64,000 bases of DNA from Bacteroidota bacterium (GTDB taxonomy: Bacteria; Bacteroidota; Bacteroidia; Bacteroidales; Paludibacteraceae), in the NCBI GenBank assembly GCA_022708505.1, contig JAKIYP010000001.1:1-64000 (forward strand), given 5' to 3'. Each line of letters starts with the position of its first letter. Within the stretch, counting starts at the first letter, position 1. Under the pieces are notes generated by a model. That model saw nothing but the letters and a program-made list of their open reading frames with translations. It was not told where the DNA came from and did no database searches. The translations under genes were made by a program, and so were the position numbers. This document shows, one piece after another, positions 26,357-34,684 of the stretch.

Positions 26357-27385
26357 ATGAACATCAAAAATATATTACGGAAAAATATCGCGGAATTGCA
26401 ACCTTATTCCTGTGCAAGGGATGAGTTCAAGGGAGAGGCATCGGTGTATTTAGATGCAAACGAAAATCCATACAATGCTCCGTATAACCGCTACCCCGAT
26501 CCTTTGCAATGGAAAGTCAAGGAAGCCATATCTGAAATTAAGCATGTTCCGGCGACCAATATCTTTTTAGGCAACGGCAGCGACGAACCGATAGATTTAC
26601 TCTTCCGTGCGTTTTGCGAACCCCGCATCGACAATGTGGTGGCCATTGAGCCGACTTACGGCATGTATAAGGTCTGTGCGAACATCAACGACATCGAATA
26701 CCGCAAGGTATTGTTAAACAACTCTTTTGATTTTTCTGCGGACGAGATGTTGCAGGCCGCCGATGAGAAAACAAAACTGATGTGGCTGTGTTCACCCAAT
26801 AACCCAACCGGCAACAGTCTGAATCAGGATGAAATCGCGAAGCTACTCAAAAACTTTAAGGGTATTGTTGTTGTTGACGAAGCCTATATCGATTTTTCAT
26901 CCCAACCCGGTTTTGCTACAAAGCTTCATGAATTTCCAAATTTAGTCATCCTGCAAACATTCTCAAAAGCCTGGGGCAGTGCAGCAATTCGTCTCGGCAT
27001 GGCTTTCGCTTCCGTGGAAATTGTACAGGTACTGAATAAAATCAAATATCCGTATAACATCAATATCCTGACACAGAAACAAGCTTTGAAAGCCCTGCAG
27101 GAAAAAGAACAGGTCAGCAATTGGGTACAAGCACTGATTTCGGAAAGAGCCTGGCTGACAGATGAACTTCAGAAACTGGATATCATCAAACACATCTACC
27201 CTACTGATGCCAATTTTGTGCTGGTGAAAGTCGATGATGCCAATGCGGTATATCAATATCTGGTCAATAAAAGCATCATCGTACGAAACCGCAACACGGT
27301 ATCTTTATGCTTAGGTTGCATCCGGATTACAGTTGGAACAAGGGAAGAAAATGAGGTGCTGATTGAGAATCTGAAAGGGTTTTAA
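26357..27385 (+). CDS. hisC: Histidinol-phosphate aminotransferase
   Basis: 342 aa, a PLP-dependent fold-type I transaminase converting imidazole acetol phosphate to histidinol phosphate. Visible features: YLDANENPYNAPYNRYPDP near the start, GNGSDEPIDLL, WLCSPNNPTGN, VVDEAYIDFS, and FSKAWGSAAIRLG with the PLP lysine. It follows hisD after 126 bases of repeats; hisB would be expected next but a convergent TonB receptor gene is there, so the his operon is broken up. Confidence 0.95.
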   Translation: MNIKNILRKNIAELQPYSCARDEFKGEASVYLDANENPYNAPYNRYPDPLQWKVKEAISEIKHVPATNIFLGNGSDEPIDLLFRAFCEPRIDNVVAIEPTYGMYKVCANINDIEYRKVLLNNSFDFSADEMLQAADEKTKLMWLCSPNNPTGNSLNQDEIAKLLKNFKGIVVVDEAYIDFSSQPGFATKLHEFPNLVILQTFSKAWGSAAIRLGMAFASVEIVQVLNKIKYPYNINILTQKQALKALQEKEQVSNWVQALISERAWLTDELQKLDIIKHIYPTDANFVLVKVDDANAVYQYLVNKSIIVRNRNTVSLCLGCIRITVGTREENEVLIENLKGF

Positions 27386-27396
27386 ATTCTTTTTTC

Positions 27397-27428
27397 AACC
27401 ATATAAGTCATAGAAGTTACATATAAGC
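27397..27428. repeat. Dispersed 32-bp repeat, copy 1
   Basis: AACCATATAAG...ATATAAGC over 32 bases matches 32793-32824 with only three differences. Both copies sit beside longer inverted-repeat structures. Confidence 0.7.
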
Positions 27429-27435
27429 ATGTTGG

Positions 27436-27539
27436 TTTTACAGAAAAGTCACAGGTTAAATTTTAAAATCCGCAAACTCGCCTTTTCAAGGCTCAAACAG
27501 CGCGTCTCTTAAAATTTAACCTGTGACTTTTCTGTAAAA
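27436..27539. mobile_element. 104-bp inverted-repeat element (MITE-like) between hisC and the TonB receptor
   Basis: Perfect 31-bp inverted repeat (27436-27466 and 27509-27539; the left arm begins TTTTACAGAAAAGTCACAGG) around a 42-bp spacer that itself contains the small hairpin GCCTT-TTC-AAGGC. It has no coding capacity. It sits between two convergent genes, so it may also act as a bidirectional terminator. Confidence 0.7.
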
Positions 27540-27549
27540 AACCAGTTTC

Positions 27550-29880
27550 TTACAAGTTCAGTTTCAATCCTGCATAGAACGAACGAGGTAAAGACGGACC
27601 ATACATATATCCTGCATCACGGGTTTCTCCGGTATCAAAATCCTGCTGAAAACTATTGAAGATATTCTGAATACCACCATTCAGCTGTAACTTTGCACCT
27701 TTACTTAATTTGAAATCGTAGGATAGCTTTAATCCCAAATCAAAGAAATCTGGCGTCCAGACTTCTGTATCATCATCAACTTCAACACCATAATGCTGAA
27801 CAAGCATGCTCCCTGTGTAAGTCCCCGACAAAGCAACTGTCATTTGTTTCAACGGGTTATAGGAGGTCGTCAGATATCCGTACAGGTTGGGGGAACGGAA
27901 CATCTCCCGACGGGGTGCCAGATTTGGGTTTTCGCTCCAGCTTTCCGCCTCTTTGTATAAACTTTGCTGAATGGTAAAGCCGGCCTGTATATTTGTTTTG
28001 ACAGATGGAATAACCTTCCCCTCAATATTAATTCCTTTCACTACAGCTCCTGAACCGTTTTTACGCATCAACTGAGTCTGACCGGTGGCATCCACTCCCG
28101 CTTCTTCGAGGTAAAACACATCATCTATTTCTGTGTAAAAGCCTTCAACAAGCAGGTTAGTCTGTACTTTTCCAAAATTCCTATAGAAATCAGCCGAAAC
28201 ACTGTAACTCCTTGAATGTTCCGGCTTCAATTCAGGGTCAAGCACAATAATCTGCACCACACCTCCCACAGCCGTCAGGTGCAGGTCTTCATCGAAAGCC
28301 TGAGGCGCACGAAAACCTTCGGCATAACTGGCACGAAAATTCACCCACTCTTTGGGATTGTAACGGAGGTTCACCCTCGGACTAAAAATAGGCTTCTCAA
28401 TTAGGTTGTGTTTGTCATAACGCAACCCCATCAGCAAACTTAACGTTTTGTTCTTCCATTCGTTCTGAAGGAAAATGCTTTTAATATTCATTTCCTGATT
28501 GATCTGACGTTCATAAGCCAATTGTTCATCTGTCAGTTTATTGTAGTTATACTCTGTGCCAACAGTAAAATCAGAAGACATAAACAACAGTTTGTCAAAC
28601 GAATACGCATACTGCGCACCGGCCACCCAGGAAAGATCGTTGGTCAAACCGTACGCATTCGGATCCTGACCGGCGCCATAATAACTGTCTCTTTTTATTT
28701 TTTGCGCAGAGGTAAACAGGTTCAACCGGTGTTTGTAATCAGGTGTAAAAAAATCCCATTTTACCCCTCCGGTATTGATGTTGTGATCAGTTTGTTCGGT
28801 AATATCCGCCTGATGAGCAGGCAAATGTAATTTGTTACCACCCCGGCGAAATTCGCTCAGGTTATGATATTCAGCGGTTAGTTTACTTTGATCTCCGGTT
28901 TTAAAGTAGGAACGGAAACCGATGTTTCGGGCTGTTATCAATCCTATTTCCGTAAAACCATCTCCGTTGGCATCCCATCCTTCCCGCTGACGGGAAGAAC
29001 CGTAAATACTTACCCCGGTACGATAATCATCAGCAACCAGCGCGGCATTCACCGAAGTGTTGATATCCGCAGAAGTTCCACCGATGAACATGGTTGAATT
29101 GCTCACGGTCAGACTGCTACTCAGAGGTTCTTTGGTGATGATATTGATAGTTCCCGCGATGGCATTGGAACCAAACAAGGCTGAACCACCGCCACGAACC
29201 ACTTCCACACGGTCGATCATATTGGCCGGAATCTGCTCGATGCCATACACGCCGGCCAAAGCACTGAAAATAGGACGACTATCAATCAGAATTTGAGAAT
29301 ACGGACCTTCGAGTCCGTTGATTCTGACTTGTTGAAAACCACAGTTCTGACAGTTATTTTCAACACGAAGTCCGGGCTGAAAATTCAATCCCTGAGCCAG
29401 ACAAACCGAGTTGGTGTTCTCTAACAATTTAGCTGTTACCACGTTCACGATGCTGGGGGCTTCTCTTCTTCTGGTCTCGTTTCGGTTTGCCGATACAACG
29501 ATATTATCGAGCATCACGGCATCTTCTTCCATTTCGAAATTCAACTCGATGGATTTTCCGCTTTCTAATTTAACCCTGGCTTCTTTCGTTTTATAACCAA
29601 CTCCCGATGCAACAACCGTCAGCTCATCAGCCGGCAGATTACGCAGATTAAAATGTCCGGTAGCATCTGTTGCTGTACCCAGGGTGCTGCCTTTTACTCT
29701 GATGGTAATAAAACTAATGTGCTCAGAGGTGTTTTTATCGACTGCATGCCCAAAAACATTGGCATCGGTCTTTCTGACACGGGCGGTAACATTCTCAATC
29801 GATTCTTCTGCAATATACTGTGTCTGTGCATATAATACAACAGAACAAAACAACAGGGCAATAAATACTTTAAGCTTCAT
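27550..29880 (-). CDS. TonB-dependent outer-membrane receptor, possibly for a metal
   Basis: 776 aa with signal peptide (MKLKVFIALLFCSVVLYAQ), an N-terminal carboxypeptidase-regulatory-like domain (about 40-115), a plug domain (about 125-250) and a 22-strand-type barrel ending in LPRSFYAGLKLNL with a terminal aromatic/hydrophobic pattern. The plug has an unusual ENNCQNCGFQQ with CxxC, followed by VRINGLEGPYSQILIDSRPI. A small His-rich membrane protein lies just upstream. Together they suggest uptake of a transition metal or metal complex; the substrate is not proven. Confidence 0.88.
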   Translation of the reverse strand: MKLKVFIALLFCSVVLYAQTQYIAEESIENVTARVRKTDANVFGHAVDKNTSEHISFITIRVKGSTLGTATDATGHFNLRNLPADELTVVASGVGYKTKEARVKLESGKSIELNFEMEEDAVMLDNIVVSANRNETRRREAPSIVNVVTAKLLENTNSVCLAQGLNFQPGLRVENNCQNCGFQQVRINGLEGPYSQILIDSRPIFSALAGVYGIEQIPANMIDRVEVVRGGGSALFGSNAIAGTINIITKEPLSSSLTVSNSTMFIGGTSADINTSVNAALVADDYRTGVSIYGSSRQREGWDANGDGFTEIGLITARNIGFRSYFKTGDQSKLTAEYHNLSEFRRGGNKLHLPAHQADITEQTDHNINTGGVKWDFFTPDYKHRLNLFTSAQKIKRDSYYGAGQDPNAYGLTNDLSWVAGAQYAYSFDKLLFMSSDFTVGTEYNYNKLTDEQLAYERQINQEMNIKSIFLQNEWKNKTLSLLMGLRYDKHNLIEKPIFSPRVNLRYNPKEWVNFRASYAEGFRAPQAFDEDLHLTAVGGVVQIIVLDPELKPEHSRSYSVSADFYRNFGKVQTNLLVEGFYTEIDDVFYLEEAGVDATGQTQLMRKNGSGAVVKGINIEGKVIPSVKTNIQAGFTIQQSLYKEAESWSENPNLAPRREMFRSPNLYGYLTTSYNPLKQMTVALSGTYTGSMLVQHYGVEVDDDTEVWTPDFFDLGLKLSYDFKLSKGAKLQLNGGIQNIFNSFQQDFDTGETRDAGYMYGPSLPRSFYAGLKLNL

Positions 29881-29980
29881 TTATATAAAGATTTTCTGAA
29901 TAAATACACTATAATAGCTGACCGAAAAGGATATTCCGGTTAAACAAGACACAAAACTGTATCTTCAAACGAATGTAAAT

Positions 29981-30322
29981 TCAGACTTGGGGAGGTGGAC
30001 GGGAAAAACAAGAAGTAAGAAAAGCGACTGTTCTGACATGTTGATTATGGGTAGCTGTAAAGATCGCGCTCAATTCAAATACAGCCAAAAGCGACAGACC
30101 CAGGACAATCAATCCAACAATAAAACCAGATAATTTATCGATTAACTGAAAAGACGCTGTATTATGCTGGTGATTAGACTCTGAAGAAAATGGATGAGAG
30201 TGAACAATCAGGCGATTATTATCATCAACATGGACGTGTTTGAAAAAATTAGTGGACGCAAAATAAAAGACAAATAATATTGTCAGCAGATAACCCGAAA
30301 TTTGTCTTTTATTGTTTTGCAT
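29981..30322 (-). CDS. Small His-rich membrane protein, probable metal-handling partner of the TonB receptor
   Basis: 113 aa with two membrane helices (about residues 10-26 and 65-90). Between them is a loop rich in histidine: His29, 31, 41, 43, 51 and 53. Two more histidines (92, 95) and a Cys follow helix two. The gene precedes the TonB receptor by 100 bases on the same strand. No family name is known to me. Metal sensing or binding at the inner membrane is inferred from composition and context. Confidence 0.7.
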   Translation of the reverse strand: MQNNKRQISGYLLTILFVFYFASTNFFKHVHVDDNNRLIVHSHPFSSESNHQHNTASFQLIDKLSGFIVGLIVLGLSLLAVFELSAIFTATHNQHVRTVAFLTSCFSRPPPQV

Positions 30323-30467
30323 TTCGCAAAAAAAATAAATGGATAATTGATTGATGTGGTTGTATTTTTATACCGCCAGAAAAACAACACAAAGATACGG
30401 TGGGAATTTAATTCCAACAAATGAAAAGCATCCCTATTTTTAGGTATTTTTCTGCAAAAGAAGATCT

Positions 30468-31427
30468 TTACCTCAGCCCTCTCAGGAATGACCCTGCATC
30501 CATCCGCTTTTTCCCGGGCGCCTGGATTTCTGTCAGGTTGATGAAGCCATCTTTCAGGGCAATTTTCAGGAATTTCTTTCCATCGGTATGAACAGAGCCG
30601 GGTTCAAGCTTGTGATTGGCATATTCCTTTTCAGTCTTAAAAACTTTGCATACCATTGGTTCAGAGAAACCAGGAAGCTGGATTTCCGTCCACGCAGCCG
30701 GATATGGCGACAAGCCCCGCACCAGATTATATACCTCTTCGACAGATTTAGATAAATCAATCCGGCAATTGTCTCTAAAGAGCTTTGGAGCTGATTTTAA
30801 CGCGACGTCACCCGTTACGAAAACCGATTGGTCTATGGCATCTGCCTTACCTTCAGCAATCAAATCAACCGTCTTTTTTACCATTTGCGCACCCATCACC
30901 ATCAGTTTGTCATGTACTACCCCCGCATCATCTTCATCGGCAATGCTGATTTTCTCCTGCAGGATGATTTTACCGGTATCAATTTCGTGGGTCAGGAAAA
31001 AAGTGGTTGCGCCGGTTTCTTTTTCCCCATTGATAATTGCCCAGTTGATGGGAGCAGCACCCCGGTATTGAGGTAACAGAGACGCATGCAGATTAAATGT
31101 TCCGAATCGGGGCATATTCCAAACCACTTCCGGCAACATACGGAAAGCCACGACAATCTGCAGGTCAGCTTTTAAAGCACGAAGTTCCTGCAAGAACAAC
31201 TCATCTTTCAGTTTTTCCGGCTGCAATAAGGGTAAGTTTTGCTCAAGGGCATATTGTTTCACCGCCGAGAACTGAATTTTATGTCCACGACCAGCCGGTT
31301 TATCTGGCATTGTCACCACACCCACCACCTGATAGTTATTTTCCACCAGTATCTTGAGGCTCTCAACCGCAAAATCGGGTGTTCCCATAAATACAATACG
31401 CATCTTATCTGAAATTTGAGCATTCAT
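30468..31427 (-). CDS. fmt: Methionyl-tRNA formyltransferase
   Basis: 319 aa from ATG 31427, which overlaps the stop of the preceding glycosyltransferase as TAATG; ATG 31403 (MRIVFMGTPDFAV) is the alternative classic start. It formylates initiator Met-tRNA using 10-formyl-THF. Motifs visible: MGTPDFAVESL, FNLHASLLPQYRGAAPINWA with the catalytic Asn-His, and a C-terminal OB-like domain (about 205-319). Confidence 0.95.
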   Translation of the reverse strand: MNAQISDKMRIVFMGTPDFAVESLKILVENNYQVVGVVTMPDKPAGRGHKIQFSAVKQYALEQNLPLLQPEKLKDELFLQELRALKADLQIVVAFRMLPEVVWNMPRFGTFNLHASLLPQYRGAAPINWAIINGEKETGATTFFLTHEIDTGKIILQEKISIADEDDAGVVHDKLMVMGAQMVKKTVDLIAEGKADAIDQSVFVTGDVALKSAPKLFRDNCRIDLSKSVEEVYNLVRGLSPYPAAWTEIQLPGFSEPMVCKVFKTEKEYANHKLEPGSVHTDGKKFLKIALKDGFINLTEIQAPGKKRMDAGSFLRGLR

Positions 31428-32608
31428 TACTTCCAACTGATGTATTTGGCCTTACTACCCATTCTTCCGAATGTCATGATATGGGCATTGATAACAGGCA
31501 ATATAATATCGAACAACAACAATGTCAGTACATATTTTCTACCTCCGAAATACAGGGATGTTTTATTGATGATAAACAACTGTAAAACAAACCGGGCAAT
31601 AAACAACAAAGCAGTTGCACCCAACAACAACCAGTTTGCCGACCATGCTGACAATACAATCAGTGCGATAAACGACAAATAAAACAGTCCCCGAACGAGT
31701 GGCTCAACTACCAGCGAAATTTTACTTTTTTCCCGGTAATAGGTTGAAACCGACAAATGTCTTTCTTTCTGAAAATACCAGTTACGAAAATTCTTTTTCG
31801 GGTTCGACCAGGTAATACTCTCTACCGACGTTTCAATACGGGTATTTTCCTTTGTTGCAGCATGATTCACCATCAGATCATCATCGCCTGAACGCAGGTG
31901 AAGTGTCGAAGCAAAACCATTCTGGCGAAAGAAGACATCTTTTTTATACGCCAGGTTACGTCCCACCCCCATATAGGGATTACCCGCTTTTGCAAATCCC
32001 AGATACTGGAGCGCATTGAATAAGGTATCGTAAGTAATCAGTCTGTTGATAAACCCTTTTTCCTGTAAATAAGCTCCGTAACCAAGTACAAATTCAGCTT
32101 TAGGAGTAAAATTCCGGGCCATCGAAGCAATCCAGTTCTTACTTTCAGGCAGGCAGTCGGCATCGGTGAACAACAACCAATCGTTTTTAGCTGCTTTGAT
32201 TCCCAGGGTGAGAGCAAGTTTTTTGGTACTCAGGTTTTTAGCTCCATCGGGAACAAAAGTCGAACGTAGATGAGGATAAATCTTCTTAAAATCGCGCAAT
32301 AAAATCTCCGTCATTTCATCTTCACCATCGTTAACCACAATCACCTCATAATCCGGGTAATTTTGCGACAACACTTCAGGCAAAAACTTTTTCAGGTTTT
32401 CCAGTTCGTCTTTTGCACAGATAATTACCGACACCGGCAACTGTTCCCGTTGAAAATCCAGCTTACCTTCTTTGTCTTTTTTGTTGTTTCGTATGACAAT
32501 CCGGATATGAGTGAGGTAATAATACACCTGATATATAAAAGTCAGCAACAACACACCGAAAATGATTAATTCAGTGAGTGAAAATTCAAAGCCCAATAAA
32601 TATAACAT
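31427..32608 (-). CDS. Family 2 glycosyltransferase, membrane-bound
   Basis: 393 aa from ATG 32608 (the frame opens at 32638). A first membrane helix (about 1-25) is followed by a GT-A domain with VSVIICAKDELENL, the DxD motif in LFTDADCLPES, and SGDDDLMVNH. Two or three membrane helices close the protein (about 285-370). The layout resembles processive or lipid-linked GT2 enzymes. Acceptor is unknown. It is coupled to fmt by a one-base overlap. Confidence 0.85.
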   Translation of the reverse strand: MLYLLGFEFSLTELIIFGVLLLTFIYQVYYYLTHIRIVIRNNKKDKEGKLDFQREQLPVSVIICAKDELENLKKFLPEVLSQNYPDYEVIVVNDGEDEMTEILLRDFKKIYPHLRSTFVPDGAKNLSTKKLALTLGIKAAKNDWLLFTDADCLPESKNWIASMARNFTPKAEFVLGYGAYLQEKGFINRLITYDTLFNALQYLGFAKAGNPYMGVGRNLAYKKDVFFRQNGFASTLHLRSGDDDLMVNHAATKENTRIETSVESITWSNPKKNFRNWYFQKERHLSVSTYYREKSKISLVVEPLVRGLFYLSFIALIVLSAWSANWLLLGATALLFIARFVLQLFIINKTSLYFGGRKYVLTLLLFDIILPVINAHIMTFGRMGSKAKYISWK

Positions 32609-32701
32609 ATAGCAAATATTTTCCGTTTTCAGACCCAAATCAGAGGGATAAAAAATCCATGCAAATTTAGCATTTATTTTGCAGAATATAATACTTTAGA
32701 A

Positions 32702-32865
32702 ACCACAAAAGGCACAAAAGAAAGACTCAGGAAACACAAAAGGAAATTTTAAACCACATTTGAAACATTAGTTTAAACTTTTAAATCTTTAAAACCATAT
32801 AAGCCATATAAGTTACATTTAAGCTATTAGTTATTCGCTATTCGCTCTTTTGTGCCTTTTGTGGT
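32702..32865. repeat. 164-bp intergenic element with 19-bp perfect inverted-repeat ends
   Basis: ACCACAAAAGGCACAAAAG (32702-32720) and its exact complement (32847-32865) bound the element. Inside are the second copy of the 32-bp repeat (32793-32824) and a short heptamer array (32824-32851). It fills most of the gap 32639-32870, where no gene is seen. Confidence 0.7.
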
Positions 32866-32870
32866 GAAAA

Positions 32871-33797
32871 TCATTCAAATTTTAAATAAGGTTTAATCTT
32901 CAACAGAATCGAATCATTCAACTCCGAAAGACCTTTAAAATCAGCTAAACCTGTTAATTTACCTTTTTTTCTGCGCAATTCGTAAATTTGTCTGGCCTGG
33001 TAGAAATTCAGGTAAGGATGTGCTCTGAGTTTGTCAACCGAAGCTGTATTGACATTGATTTGATTTACCAGCGATGGATTGACGGTACAAAAAGGCTTGA
33101 TTTTCGCAAAGTTTTCAGGTGTCATGCCATAAACTTCACGGAGTTGTTCCACACAGGTAAAACCACCTGTCTGTTGCCGGAAACGAATGATGGAACGGGC
33201 ATAACCCTTACCAATTCCTTTAACTTGCATCAATCCGGCTGTGTCGGCTGAATTCAACTCCACGATGGTAACTACTTTATCTTTGTCATCATGCGCAGCG
33301 TTAACATCTGCAGTCCCGAGATTTCCGGATGACAGGGAGATATAGGGTTCGAGTTCCAGGTATTTTTCCTCCGAAACACCATAAACCCGTGAAAACGATT
33401 CTTTGTCCCTAAACCGTCCTCCTTTTCCCCTGTACTTTATTATATTGGCTGCAACATAAGGCTTTAACCCAAGATCAGTAAAACCGGCTGAATCCAACAC
33501 ATTCGGATCAAAGGGGAATAACATGCAGGGTTCTTCTTTATTTTTTTCTTTGTAGAAAGAATTATATTTTCTCTCAAGTGATTCGAAACGCTGTTTTTCT
33601 CTCAAGCTATCTAATGACACAAGAGATTTTTTAAAATCTTCAAACTCTGTGATATCGGCAGAATCTGCAACAAACGAAATATCGTCTGAGCAACGGGGAA
33701 GATAATAGTTGGTGATGGAAGAAATCACTATCAAAAAAACAACCAAAATAATTCCGGCACGTTGAGAGCCGGAGAAGAAGAAAAAATCTTTCCACAT
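32871..33797 (-). CDS. Helix-hairpin-helix (ComEA-like) protein
   Basis: 308 aa from ATG 33797 (MWKDFFFFSGSQRAG). One N-terminal membrane helix (about 15-33), a charged linker, then three ComEA-type helix-hairpin-helix units: DSAGFTDLGLKPYVAANIIKY region, LNSADTAGLMQVKGIGKGYA and INVNTASVDKLRAHPYL. The glycine-containing hairpins (KGIGKG) bind DNA backbone in ComEA. A role in DNA uptake or DNA binding at the envelope is inferred from family. Confidence 0.88.
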   Translation of the reverse strand: MWKDFFFFSGSQRAGIILVVFLIVISSITNYYLPRCSDDISFVADSADITEFEDFKKSLVSLDSLREKQRFESLERKYNSFYKEKNKEEPCMLFPFDPNVLDSAGFTDLGLKPYVAANIIKYRGKGGRFRDKESFSRVYGVSEEKYLELEPYISLSSGNLGTADVNAAHDDKDKVVTIVELNSADTAGLMQVKGIGKGYARSIIRFRQQTGGFTCVEQLREVYGMTPENFAKIKPFCTVNPSLVNQINVNTASVDKLRAHPYLNFYQARQIYELRRKKGKLTGLADFKGLSELNDSILLKIKPYLKFE

Positions 33798-33848
33798 GAT
33801 AAACAAACAATAAACTGGTTAAAACAAACGCTTAGAGAAAATCAAAGT

Positions 33849-34154
33849 TTACACTTCATAATCCACGCAAGCGCGGGATATTTTTACTTTTCCGATATAG
33901 GCTGCCACTCTTTTATGCTCTGGATGTACCTGATAAGCATCCAGGTCAGCCATAGAATCAAATTCAGTATACAAGGATAAATCAAAGTTACCTACAGGAG
34001 CTTCCGGATGATTAATTCCCACCTCTATTTTACGCAACTGAGGAACTAAATTGATGAGATTTTCCAACTCCTTTTTTATGTATTGCATGATCTCAGCTTT
34101 ATTTTTACCTTCTGCTTCATCAACAATACAAAAAAACACAATATGCTTAATCAT
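33849..34154 (-). CDS. Dabb-family (stress-responsive alpha/beta barrel) protein
   Basis: 101 aa, one ferredoxin-like domain. The start MIKHIVFFCIVDEAEGKN and the later HPEHKRVAAYI are typical of Dabb proteins, which are usually dimers. The reaction, if any, is unknown. It stands alone 43 bases before the ComEA-like gene. Confidence 0.85.
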   Translation of the reverse strand: MIKHIVFFCIVDEAEGKNKAEIMQYIKKELENLINLVPQLRKIEVGINHPEAPVGNFDLSLYTEFDSMADLDAYQVHPEHKRVAAYIGKVKISRACVDYEV

Positions 34155-34188
34155 TGAATTAACTATTTAATTGTTAACTAATATCTGT

Positions 34189-34260
34189 TTTTCCGTTTTC
34201 TGCTATCTGGGCGCAAGCATTGCGCCCCTACGTTTTCCGTTCTTCGCTTTCCGCTGTTCA
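34189..34260. repeat. Heptamer array split by a GC-rich hairpin
   Basis: Heptamers TTTTCCG, TTTTCTG, CTATCTG (34189-34209) are followed by the hairpin GGGCGCAA-GCA-TTGCGCCC (34209-34227), and then TTTTCCG, TTCTTCG, CTTTCCG, CTGTTCA (34233-34260). The array abuts the stop codon of the next gene. The hairpin looks inserted into the array. Confidence 0.75.
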
Positions 34261-34638
34261 CTACTTACAGCTCACCTTATAACTCTTGTTATTCACCCTT
34301 AAAAAATAAATACCCTCTCCGGTAGGAATAAAGAAACGACCCGAAACCAGTTCACCACTCCAAAGTAACTGTCCGGTTAACGCGAATAACCTGACATTGT
34401 TATTCGGTCTGGGAAAATACATGTAAATACCGGCAGAGGTAGTATAGTAACTAAAACCTTCAGCAGAAATAATTTGTTGACTCGTTGCAGACGATCGTTC
34501 AGAATCAGTTCTGGAAAATTCGCCTGTACCTTCAATCCTGATGACTGACGGTCTGTTCTGATCTTGCTGGGCAGCTAATTTAGCAAAAAATGAGAACATC
34601 AAAACGATTAAAAATAATATGTAAAGTCTTTTACACAT
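34261..34638 (-). CDS. Small exported protein made mostly of a T9SS-like C-terminal domain
   Basis: 125 aa. Signal peptide (about residues 1-23, ending FAKLAAQ), a Ser/Arg-rich linker, then a beta-sandwich module NNNVRLFALTGQLLWSG...GEGIYFLRVNNKSYKV, which matches the usual pattern of type IX secretion sorting domains (xxYDLxGRxV, then GIYxxRV). There is almost no cargo domain. It may be a remnant, a competitor for the sorting machinery or a small surface protein; function unknown. Confidence 0.7.
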   Translation of the reverse strand: MCKRLYILFLIVLMFSFFAKLAAQQDQNRPSVIRIEGTGEFSRTDSERSSATSQQIISAEGFSYYTTSAGIYMYFPRPNNNVRLFALTGQLLWSGELVSGRFFIPTGEGIYFLRVNNKSYKVSCK

Positions 34639-34684
34639 GTTGAATAGATAAAATAATTTTCAATATTAATAACGCATAACGTGT

